Origin: Oscillospiraceae bacterium
GTDB lineage: Bacteria > Bacillota > Clostridia > Oscillospirales > Ruminococcaceae
Reading direction: 5' to 3'
NCBI GenBank assembly: GCA_016303195.1
Contig: JAEDMD010000034.1
Span: 1 to 12,986, forward strand
DNA: 12,986 bases
The translations under genes and the position numbers were made by a program. Positions 7,110 to 12,986 of the stretch are shown here, in pieces (the stretch's first letter is position 1; each line of letters opens with the position of its first letter). The notes below the pieces were generated by a model, which worked only from the letters and a program-made list of their open reading frames with translations, searched no databases and had not been told where the DNA came from.

Positions 7110-7144
7110 TGTCAACAATTGGCATTTTCAACAATTGTTGAAAA
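7110..7144 (-). promoter_or_regulatory. Possible promoter/operator of the four-helix protein gene
   Basis: A perfect TTGACA reads on the minus strand at 7110-7115, but the -10 at the right distance is poor (best GATACA at 19 bases). Just upstream is a perfect 20-bp palindrome TTTTCAACAATTGTTGAAAA (7125-7144). Its core half TCAACAATTG recurs at 7112-7121, overlapping the -35, sixteen bases away. This looks like two binding sites for one regulator, but that is inference. Confidence 0.4.
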
Positions 7145-7314
7145 CTGTAACCGTTACCAAAAACGGTAACCCTGCCGTTACCGAAAACCGTAACCCTGCC
7201 GTTACCGAAAACCGTAACCCTACCGTTACCGAAATCCGTAACCCTGCCGTTACCGAAAACCGTAACCCTGCCGTTACCGAAAACCGTAACCCTACAGTTA
7301 CCGAAAACGGTAAC
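7137..7314. repeat. 24-bp tandem array of seven 18-bp near-palindromes
   Basis: Copies start at 7153, 7177, 7201, 7225, 7249, 7273 and 7297. The 18-base unit is GTTACCGAAAACCGTAAC, and copies are separated by six-base linkers CCTGCC, CCTACC or CCTACA. The last copy is a perfect GTTACCG-AAAA-CGGTAAC palindrome and the first nearly so; the five inner copies pair only at GTTAC/GTAAC. A shortened degenerate copy is at 7137-7151. Because 24 is a multiple of three, several frames on both strands stay open across the array. Confidence 0.93.
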
Positions 7315-7418
7315 CATACATATATAAAGAAATAAAAGAAATTATTAAAGAAATTTTTAAAGAAAGGAAAAGCAGGAAAATTTTCAGAAGCAAGTACAAA
7401 AAATTTTTTCAATATTCA

Positions 7419-7447
7419 ACGGGTATGCATTGAATCATACCGTTTTT
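7419..7447 (+). terminator. Terminator-like hairpin on the plus strand
   Basis: ACGG(G)TATG pairs with CATACCGT (one bulged G) across an eight-base loop, followed by TTTTT. It reads as a terminator only on the plus strand, although no plus-strand gene is convincing here. It would end any transcript crossing the 24-bp array from left to right. Confidence 0.45.
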
Positions 7448-7451
7448 CTGA

Positions 7452-7813
7452 CCCTTTATGAAAGGGCGCTCGGAAAGCGCTCCTACATTGTGAATGTTTT
7501 GTAGGGAACGCCGCCCTCGGCGTTCCACAAATTCACTGATAAACCACAAAAATGGAACGGTGAGGGCGCCGTTCCCTACAAATCGGTTATTCTTCGTTTT
7601 GGGATGCAGGGGCGAGTTCCGCTCGCCCTCATTTATGTAACCATTCAATATTACGATGTGTAGGGGCCGCCTGTGGCGGTCCTCCAAGCTAAAAACGAGG
7701 ACGGCCAATGGCCGTCCCTACATTCGGCTATTATTCGTGAATGTTTTGTAGGGAACGCCGCCCTCGGTGTTCCACAATAAGTTTTCGACAGAGTAAGCGA
7801 GTTCCGCTCGCTC
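7452..7813. repeat. Dense cluster of GC-rich palindromic repeats (cluster 4)
   Basis: The stretch between pyk and the tandem array contains CCCTTT/AAAGGG (7452-7466); AGGGCGCTCGGAAAGCGCTCC then TAC (to 7486); an inverted GTAGGG..CCCTAC pair (7501-7579); GGGCGAG/CTCGCCC (7609-7629); a second inverted pair (7660-7721); an unpaired GTAGGGAACGCC half (7748-7775); and GCGAG/CTCGC (about 7796-7813) just before the pyk stop. The sequence from GTGAATGTTTTG through GTTCCACAA near 7488 recurs near 7736 with a single mismatch. No ordinary T-tract terminator for pyk was seen, so these hairpins may end its mRNA. Confidence 0.85.
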
Positions 7814-7820
7814 AGCGGCC

Positions 7821-9245
7821 TTACTTGCCTATCTTCTCAACTTTCATCAGATTTGTTGTTCCCGATACGCCGAGAGGTACGCCTGCTGTTATGGCTACAA
7901 GGTCACCGTCCTGCACAAGTCTGTGCGACTCAGCCGCTTCAACTGCGGCGGCAAACAAGTCGTCGGTATTGGTCTTTTCGTCGATGATGAACGGGATAAC
8001 TCCCCAGCTCATGTTCATCTGTCTGCATACCACTTCGCTCATGGTACAGCCGATTATCGGACAGCTCGGACGGTACTTCGAGATAAGACGGGCTGTCTGT
8101 CCGCCAAGTGATACAGTGATTATCGCTCTTGCATTAAGGTCATGGGCGGTAGTTACCGTAGCGTGTGCGATAGCCTCGGCTACGCTTCCGTTCTGGTCAT
8201 TGCTTCTCTGGGCGAAACGTGCCTTGTAATTGATGTTGTTCTCGGTAGTTTCGGCAATAAGTGCCATTGTCTTGACTGCCTCAACAGGGAATGCACCTGC
8301 GGCTGTCTCGCCTGAGAGCATGATTGCGCTTGTGCCGTCATAAAGGGCATTCGCTACGTCGGTTATCTCCGCACGGGTCGGACGGGGATTCGTTATCATT
8401 GATTCAAGCATCTGTGTAGCTGTGATCACCTGCTTGCCTGCGTTATAGCCCTTCTTGATGAGGGATTTCTGGATGGCAGGTATCTGCTCGAAAGGTATCT
8501 CTACACCCATATCTCCACGGGCTACCATGATTCCGTCTGCGGCTTCAAGTATCTCGTCAATGTTCTCTACACCGTCGGTATTCTCGATCTTTGCGATGAT
8601 ACGCACATCGAACCATCCGAGACTCTGTGTGAATTTTCTAAGATAGTTTATATCTGCGGCTGTACGGACAAAGCTGGCGGCGATGAAGTCGAATCCCATC
8701 TTTGAACCGAATTCAAGGTCGTCCATGTCTCTCTCGCTGAGATAAGGCATCGACAGCTTTACTCCCGGCACGTTGATGCCCTTATTGTTGGACAGCGTAC
8801 CGCCGTGGATAACTCTGCATATGATCTCGGTGGTCGTCACCTTTTCAGCCATAAGCTCGATAACTCCGTCATTGATGAGTATGCGTGTGCCCATGCTCAC
8901 ATCACGGGGCAGTTTCTTAAAGCTGACGCTTCCCATTTTGTTGTCACAGAGGATGTCCTCGGTGGTGAGAGTGTAGATATCACCGTCATGTATCTCAACA
9001 GGCTTGTCATCAACGAACCTTCCAAGACGTATCTCAGGGCCTTTGGTATCGAGAAGTGTTGCAACAGGCAGGTCAAGTTCCTTTCTCAGCTTCTCTATCT
9101 GACGGAAACGTTTTTCGTGTGTCTCATAATCGCCGTGGGAGAAGTTGAAACGGGCTACATTCATTCCCGCCAGCATAAGCTCACGCATTATATTTTCATC
9201 ATCGGTAGCAGGGCCGATCGTGCAAACTATCTTAGTCTTTCTCAT
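7821..9245 (-). CDS. pyk: Pyruvate kinase
   Basis: This cytoplasmic glycolytic enzyme transfers phosphate from phosphoenolpyruvate to ADP, giving pyruvate and ATP. The 474 residues begin R-K-T-K-I-V-C-T-I-G-P-A, with A-R-F-N-F-S-H-G at 31-38 (Arg32, Asn34, Ser36), the small B-domain after L-D-T-K-G-P-E-I-R, the signature I-I-A-K-I-E-N with catalytic Lys219 and Glu221, A-R-G-D-M-G at 242-247, and T-A-T-Q-M-L-E-S-M near 275-283. The C-terminal allosteric domain is present, but the extra PEP-utiliser-like C-terminal extension of Bacillus-type enzymes (about 585 residues) is absent. The ATG has AAGGAG eleven bases upstream. It starts 27 bases after the coiled-coil gene and is probably co-transcribed with it and pcrA. 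Confidence 0.98.
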   Translation of the reverse strand: MRKTKIVCTIGPATDDENIMRELMLAGMNVARFNFSHGDYETHEKRFRQIEKLRKELDLPVATLLDTKGPEIRLGRFVDDKPVEIHDGDIYTLTTEDILCDNKMGSVSFKKLPRDVSMGTRILINDGVIELMAEKVTTTEIICRVIHGGTLSNNKGINVPGVKLSMPYLSERDMDDLEFGSKMGFDFIAASFVRTAADINYLRKFTQSLGWFDVRIIAKIENTDGVENIDEILEAADGIMVARGDMGVEIPFEQIPAIQKSLIKKGYNAGKQVITATQMLESMITNPRPTRAEITDVANALYDGTSAIMLSGETAAGAFPVEAVKTMALIAETTENNINYKARFAQRSNDQNGSVAEAIAHATVTTAHDLNARAIITVSLGGQTARLISKYRPSCPIIGCTMSEVVCRQMNMSWGVIPFIIDEKTNTDDLFAAAVEAAESHRLVQDGDLVAITAGVPLGVSGTTNLMKVEKIGK

Positions 9246-9272
9246 TATTCAAACAGCTCCTTATTCTGAATT

Positions 9273-9689
9273 TCAAGCTATAACGTGGTTTTCTTTAAGA
9301 ACAGAGTAAAGGTCATCAAGACGCTGACCGTTGTAATTCACAGCCGCACGGGTGATCTTCGATTCTTCCTGTAAATCGGCGATCTGCACCTTCATTTCCG
9401 ATACGTCCTTTTCAACTGCGGTAAGTCTTGTCTCAACTCTGTCAAGTCTTACCTCAACATTTGTAAGTCTCTCCTCAACTTTGTCAAGTCTTACCTCAAC
9501 ATTTGTAAGTCTCTCCTCAACTTTGTCAAGTCTCTCCTCAACTCTTGTAAGTCGGGTGTCGATGGACTTTATGTCGGACTGCATTTCGCTCATTTTTGAA
9601 TCCATATCTATCATTCGGGAATTCATCTCTGTCATTCTCGAATTCATGTCCGACATCATCTGTATCATCTGTTTTTCAAAATCGTTCAT
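9273..9689 (-). CDS. Small heptad-repeat coiled-coil protein
   Basis: A 138-residue protein with no signal peptide or membrane segment and no known function. The N-terminal part has Met-rich heptads (M-N-S-R-M-T-E type, residues ~15-36). The centre has seven heptads of the form L-x-x-V-E-x-R (residues ~46-94), with Leu and Val at core positions and Glu/Arg at flanks, predicting a long parallel coiled coil. The C-terminal end I-T-R-A-A-V-N-Y-N-G-Q-R-L-D-D-L-Y resembles a conserved tail I recall on short coiled-coil proteins in Clostridia. GGAGG lies seven bases before the ATG. It sits 14 bases after pcrA and 27 before pyk, so it is likely translated from the same mRNA. An exact 42-bp DNA duplication shows recent heptad expansion. 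Confidence 0.88.
   Translation of the reverse strand: MNDFEKQMIQMMSDMNSRMTEMNSRMIDMDSKMSEMQSDIKSIDTRLTRVEERLDKVEERLTNVEVRLDKVEERLTNVEVRLDRVETRLTAVEKDVSEMKVQIADLQEESKITRAAVNYNGQRLDDLYSVLKENHVIA
9441..9524. repeat. Exact 42-bp tandem duplication inside the coiled-coil gene
   Basis: 9441-9482 and 9483-9524 are identical and a partial third unit follows at 9525. Each unit encodes two heptads (14 residues), so gain or loss keeps both the frame and the coiled-coil register. Confidence 0.92.
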
Positions 9690-9703
9690 ACTTATGCCTC
9701 CTC

Positions 9704-12067
9704 TCAGATCTTCTTCATTGCGCTTCTTGTGTAATTTGCCATGATCTTCTTTGTGCCGACATCCTCGAAGCTGACTTCGAGCATGAGGTCATTTCCCATA
9801 GGTGTGACTGCCTGAACAGTTCCCTTTCCGAATTTTACGTGCTGTACCTGATCGCCTACGGAATATATAACTGCTTCCTTTGGAACTGACGATTTTGTCT
9901 TGTTTCTTGCAAGCTGCTGCTGGAGAGTTGCTGAATGCACCTCTGTCACGGACTTGTAATCCTCTGCCAGCTTGCTTCTCATTGCGGCGGCATTGTCCTG
10001 CTTCTTTATGTATTCGCTTCCGATCTCACGCATGAATCTGGAAGTTACGTTTCTCTGTGTCTGACCGAATATCATTCTCTGGCTGGCATTTGCAAGGTAA
10101 AGACGCTTCTTTGCACGGGTTATAGCCACATATGCAAGTCTTCTCTCCTCCTCCATGTCCTCCTCGCTGTCGAAAGAGCGTGAGCTTGGGAAGATTCCGT
10201 CATCCATGCCGATAACGAAAATGTTGTCATATTCCAGTCCCTTTGCGGAATGAACTGTCATGAGAGTTACCTTGTCGTCTGTCTCAGGGTCACGGTCAGC
10301 TTCGGTGTAAAGCGCAACTTCTTCAAGGAACCCGCCGAGAGTGGGTTCTTCGCTCTCTCTGATGTACTGCACTACCGAGCTTCTGAGTTCCTGTACGTTT
10401 TCTACCTTTGAATCGCCGTTTTCGAGAGTTTTCAGATAGTCCAGATAGCCTGTCTTGTCCAGCATATAGTCAAGGAACTCGTCCAGAGGCATTTCCTCTG
10501 ACTTCTCGGTCAGGTCATTGAAAAGCTCGTAGGCATTTCTAAGGGCTGTGACCTTCTTTGCGAGAGGTGCGTACTCGTCGCAGGTCTTCATTACGTCAAA
10601 GGGTGACAGCTTCAGGTCACGGCTGATATCCTCGATGAGGGCGATGGTTGAATCTCCTATACTGCGCTTAGGTTCGTTGATGATGCGCTTGAATCTGAGG
10701 ATATCGTTATGGTTGTTGATGAACGAAAGATATGATGTTACGTCCTTTATCTCCTTGCGGTCATAGAATCTCATACCGCCGTAGACACGGTAAGGGATGC
10801 CCTTTCTCATGAGTGTGCGCTCGATGGCATTGGACTGGGCGTTCATACGGTAAAGAACGGCATTATCGGCATATTTTCCGCTTTCCTTGTAATTCTTTGC
10901 GATGGTGTCGGCAACGAATTCCGCCTCGTCAGTCTCGTCAACAGCCTTGTACCAGAATACCTTGTCGCCCTCCTCGCCTGCTGTCCAGAGAGTTTTGGAC
11001 TTTCTGCCGATGTTGTTGCCGATAACGGAATTTGCGGCATTGAGGATGGTCTTGGTCGAACGGTAATTCTGTTCAAGGCGGATGACCTTTGCGCCTGTGA
11101 ACTGTTCCTCAAAGCCGAGGATATTCTCGATATTTGCGCCACGGAACTTATATATGCTCTGGTCATCGTCACCGACAACGCAGAGGTTCTTGTGACCCTC
11201 GGAGAGAAGCGAGACAAGTCTGAACTGGACATGGTTTGTGTCCTGATACTCGTCCACCATTATGTATTTATAGTATGTGCGGTATTTTTCAAGTATGTCG
11301 GGGAACTTCTCGAAAAGCTCCACGGTAAGTGTGAGGATATCGTCGAAATCAAGGGCATTTGCAGTTTTCATGCTCTCCTGATAGCGTGAATATATCCTTG
11401 CGATGACCTTTTTGCGGTAATCCTGACCTGCCTCCTCTTTGAGGGTTTCGGGAGATGTCATTTTGTCCTTTGCACGGCTGATATCGCTGAGAACAGCTTT
11501 CGGAGCGAACTGCTTCTCGGATATGTCCAGCTCGGTCATGACGGATTTTATCATTCTCTGGCTGTCATCGGAATCGTAGATGGTGAAGTCGCTTCCGTAG
11601 CCGAGAGCGGTGATTTCCCGTCTGAGGATGCGGACGCAGGCTGAATGGAAAGTGGATGCATTTATTTTCAGCGCCTCATCGCCCAGCATTGCGGAAAGGC
11701 GCTCTTTCAGCTCGCCTGCCGCCTTATTGGTGAAAGTGATGGCAAGGATATTCCACGGCTTTATCGGTGAAACTGCAACGGTATCACGGAGAGTTTCAAA
11801 ATCGTCGGTCTTTCCTTCGGCATAATCGTTGAGGAAAGCGATATCCTCGTCACTGCCTGTTCCTGTTTCGTCAAGGTAGGCATTTCCGAAATTTATCATG
11901 TTAGCGATACGGTTGACGATAACGGTAGTTTTACCGCTTCCTGCGCCTGCAAGCACGAGAACAGGGCCGTTCACTGTGAAAACCGCCTCCTGCTGCATCT
12001 CGTTCATTCTGCTGAAGTATTTTTTTAAAGCTGCTTTTTTAGCTGTATTGAAAGAATTAACTGACAT
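9704..12067 (-). CDS. pcrA: ATP-dependent DNA helicase PcrA/UvrD family
   Basis: This superfamily 1A 3'-5' helicase acts in nucleotide excision repair, replication restart and removal of stalled RNA polymerase. From the ATG at 12065-12067 (GGAG nine bases upstream) it has 787 residues. Motifs: Walker A A-G-A-G-S-G-K-T at 40-47, T-F-T-N-K-A-A at 111-117, V-D-E-Y-Q-D-T-N at 271-278, G-D-D-D-Q-S-I-Y-K-F-R-G-A at 299-311, E-Q-N-Y-R-S-T at 332-338, T-V-H-S-A-K-G-L-E-Y at 604-613, and R-R-L-A-Y-V-A-I-T-R-A-K-K at 643-655. A C-terminal Tudor-like domain (about 736-787, G-D-x-V-x-H-x-x-F-G-x-G-T-V) matches the RNA-polymerase-binding tail of PcrA. An acidic insertion of about 35 residues (about 63-100) separates motif I from Ia. 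Upstream ATGs up to 12106 lack a ribosome binding site at the right distance. It is first in an operon with the coiled-coil gene and pyk. Confidence 0.96.
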   Translation of the reverse strand: MSVNSFNTAKKAALKKYFSRMNEMQQEAVFTVNGPVLVLAGAGSGKTTVIVNRIANMINFGNAYLDETGTGSDEDIAFLNDYAEGKTDDFETLRDTVAVSPIKPWNILAITFTNKAAGELKERLSAMLGDEALKINASTFHSACVRILRREITALGYGSDFTIYDSDDSQRMIKSVMTELDISEKQFAPKAVLSDISRAKDKMTSPETLKEEAGQDYRKKVIARIYSRYQESMKTANALDFDDILTLTVELFEKFPDILEKYRTYYKYIMVDEYQDTNHVQFRLVSLLSEGHKNLCVVGDDDQSIYKFRGANIENILGFEEQFTGAKVIRLEQNYRSTKTILNAANSVIGNNIGRKSKTLWTAGEEGDKVFWYKAVDETDEAEFVADTIAKNYKESGKYADNAVLYRMNAQSNAIERTLMRKGIPYRVYGGMRFYDRKEIKDVTSYLSFINNHNDILRFKRIINEPKRSIGDSTIALIEDISRDLKLSPFDVMKTCDEYAPLAKKVTALRNAYELFNDLTEKSEEMPLDEFLDYMLDKTGYLDYLKTLENGDSKVENVQELRSSVVQYIRESEEPTLGGFLEEVALYTEADRDPETDDKVTLMTVHSAKGLEYDNIFVIGMDDGIFPSSRSFDSEEDMEEERRLAYVAITRAKKRLYLANASQRMIFGQTQRNVTSRFMREIGSEYIKKQDNAAAMRSKLAEDYKSVTEVHSATLQQQLARNKTKSSVPKEAVIYSVGDQVQHVKFGKGTVQAVTPMGNDLMLEVSFEDVGTKKIMANYTRSAMKKI

Positions 12068-12145
12068 AATCATGATCTCCATATTTTTTAAATTTTCCCC
12101 CGACATAAAGCCAAATTTTACAGTCGGGCATTATTCATCAATTAT

Positions 12146-12174
12146 ATTATAGCACATTTTTCTATGCTTGAAAA
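12146..12174 (-). promoter_or_regulatory. Promoter of the pcrA-pyk operon
   Basis: TTTTCA (12169-12174), a 17-base spacer ending in TGC (extended -10) and a perfect TATAAT (12146-12151). Predicted start near 12139 gives a ~70-base leader before the ATG at 12067. It sits just downstream of the terminator at 12227-12261, so the operon is insulated from the GGDEF gene. Confidence 0.85.
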
Positions 12175-12226
12175 GTCCTGTGATAATATTTTTTCATTTA
12201 TTTATTAGTGCAAAAAATATATATAC

Positions 12227-12261
12227 AAAAAGCGCTTCCGAAGGTCAGTTTCGGAAGCGCT
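12227..12261 (-). terminator. Strong rho-independent terminator after the GGDEF gene
   Basis: A perfect 12-bp stem AGCGCTTCCGAA/TTCGGAAGCGCT (12231-12242 with 12250-12261) and a seven-base loop are followed on the minus strand by TTTTTG and a further T/A-rich run. It lies about 250 bases after the GGDEF stop codon. Confidence 0.88.
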
Positions 12262-12269
12262 CGGAAACA

Positions 12270-12287
12270 CAGAGCATTTCTGCTCTG
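12270..12287. repeat. Perfect 7-bp hairpin beside the terminator
   Basis: CAGAGCA pairs with TGCTCTG over a TTTC loop. With no T-tract on either strand it is probably not a terminator itself; it may protect the mRNA 3' end together with the neighbouring terminator. Confidence 0.55.
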
Positions 12288-12326
12288 ATGACGGCTTGGT
12301 TATATTGGTTTTCGTCGGGCACTGCG

Positions 12327-12451
12327 GTAGGGACGGCCATTGGCCGTCCTTTAATCCACGGATAAATTTGCTGAAACTGATGTAGGGGCTGCATTTGACC
12401 GTCCTTTGCATTTTACGTGTCATTCTGAGGACGGCCAATGGCCGTCCCTAC
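12327..12451. repeat. GC-rich palindromic repeats (cluster 5), inverted pair
   Basis: The 125-base element runs from GTAGGGACGG to CCGTCCCTAC, both ends being GGACGGCCA/TGGCCGTCC palindromes. It has a third, diverged GTAGGGGCTGC copy inside (from about 12381). The segment AAATTTGCTGAAAC(T/C)GATG beside it is the reverse complement of sequence at about 1121-1143, so flanks as well as hairpins are shared between distant clusters. Confidence 0.85.
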
Positions 12452-12512
12452 ACATCGTATTGTTGAATGATTGCACGAATGAGGGGAATAAATACAGAAC
12501 GTCCGTAAAGCA

Positions 12513-12986
12513 TCACTGCGGCTTGCTTGCGAGATATACTGCTCCGTCTGCTGTTCTTGCCATTTTGCGCTGTTTCTTTATCTCATACATCTTGTCATCG
12601 GCTTCCTGTATGATGTTGAACAGCGTTTTCGTACCGTCAACTTTTTCAATGATATTTCCCACGCTTGCGGATAGCCGATAAGGTTTATTTATGATGGAAT
12701 TCATCGTTTCGAGCTTGCTGTAAAAACGTCTTATGAGCGCATCTCCGTCATCTTGGGTGACTCCCACGCTGAACATTACGAACTCGTCACCGCCGAAACG
12801 GGCGCACACACTGTCATTGAGACAGCACTCGTTTATGACGCTTCCCAGCCTTTGAAGTGCGAAATCTCCCTCGTTATGGCCGAAATTATCGTTGATGTAT
12901 TTCAGTCCGTCCATGTCGATGAAACTGAGCATGATGGTCTTGTTCTTGGCGATACACTCGTTGAATTTCGCTGACACAAGTTTAAG
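12513..12986 (-). CDS. GGDEF-domain protein, 3' part (partial, cut by window edge)
   Basis: The reading frame stays open to the window end, so the N-terminus and any sensor domain are missing. The 157 visible residues cover most of a GGDEF domain: L-S-F-I-D-M-D-G-L-K-Y-I-N-D-N-F-G-H-N-E-G-D (metal and base binding), R-F-G-G-D-E-F (intact active-site motif) and L-S-A-S-V-G-N, then the closing A-D-D-K-M-Y-E-I-K-K helix. Diguanylate cyclases of this type make cyclic di-GMP from two GTP. The inhibitory RxxD site expected just before the active loop is absent (L-N-D-S-V-C-A-R), suggesting no product inhibition through that site. A GTG at 12975-12977 is in frame but would cut the domain and is not taken as the start. 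The gene probably ends at the terminator at 12227-12261. Confidence 0.93.
   Translation of the reverse strand, partial: LKLVSAKFNECIAKNKTIMLSFIDMDGLKYINDNFGHNEGDFALQRLGSVINECCLNDSVCARFGGDEFVMFSVGVTQDDGDALIRRFYSKLETMNSIINKPYRLSASVGNIIEKVDGTKTLFNIIQEADDKMYEIKKQRKMARTADGAVYLASKPQ

Noticed and set aside
7137..7314. CRISPR array
   Set aside because: Repeats are 18 bases with six-base, nearly identical linkers; there are no unique spacers and no cas genes.
7084..7335. Plus-strand 83-codon reading frame across the 24-bp repeats as an intact gene
   Set aside because: No ribosome binding site before its ATG, content is almost wholly the tandem repeat, and frames on both strands are open only because the period is a multiple of three. 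Kept only as a possible gene remnant.
7036..7412. Minus-strand reading frames through the same repeat array (V-F-G-N-G-R-V-T repeats)
   Set aside because: One overlaps the start and upstream region of the four-helix gene; both are repeat-derived with no start signal.
7409..7708. Minus-strand 99-codon reading frame in the repeat cluster
   Set aside because: Composed of GC-rich intergenic palindromes that recur in other frames elsewhere; no homology recognised.
9352..9744. Plus-strand Ser-rich frame opposite the coiled-coil gene
   Set aside because: Its S-S-T-L-S-S-L pattern is the mirror of the heptad repeat codons on the minus strand.
12205..12438. Minus-strand 77-codon frame between the GGDEF and pcrA genes
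   Set aside because: It crosses the strong terminator and the palindromic repeats, with no start signal.

Overview
The window looks like a piece of a chromosome from an anaerobic, low-to-moderate GC Firmicute, most likely Oscillospiraceae (Ruminococcus-like). This is an inference from gene content and style: AAGGAGG-type ribosome binding sites, a T-box in front of valS, extended -10 promoters, a PcrA-type helicase with a C-terminal Tudor-like tail, and very many short intergenic hairpin repeats. All ten supported genes lie on the minus strand, so the description is easiest to follow from high to low coordinates.

Region 12986-12262 holds the 3' part of a GGDEF diguanylate cyclase-type domain cut by the window edge, then palindromic repeats, then a strong minus-strand terminator at 12227-12261. 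A good promoter (12146-12174) then drives an apparent operon: pcrA/uvrD-like helicase (9704-12067), a small heptad coiled-coil protein (9273-9689) and pyruvate kinase pyk (7821-9245), with gaps of 14 and 27 bases. Region 7058-7820 has no convincing gene. It holds dense GC-rich hairpin repeats, a plus-strand terminator-like hairpin, and seven 18-bp near-palindromes in a 24-bp tandem array, next to the upstream region of a predicted four-helix-bundle protein (6623-7057).

Region 6104-6417 is a consensus promoter plus a valine-type T-box leader for valS (3329-5950). A ~140-bp AT-rich repeat element sits between the T-box terminator and the valS ribosome binding site. Below valS come an isochorismatase-like cysteine hydrolase (2573-3091), a Dabb-domain protein (2112-2420) and a short-chain dehydrogenase (1205-1948). 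The gaps between these three genes are filled almost entirely by copies of the same AT-rich element, and two of the genes end on stop codons lying inside it. A secreted lipoprotein of unknown function (117-1004) with its own promoter closes the window. A plus-strand terminator at 31-49 belongs to a convergent gene outside it.

The genes are mostly housekeeping: translation, glycolysis, DNA repair and signalling. I see no defence system, CRISPR array, prophage module or biosynthetic cluster. The unusual content is between the genes: two unrelated families of short dispersed repeats occupy nearly every intergenic space, and one tandem palindromic array may be the remains of a gene or a regulatory/recombination site.
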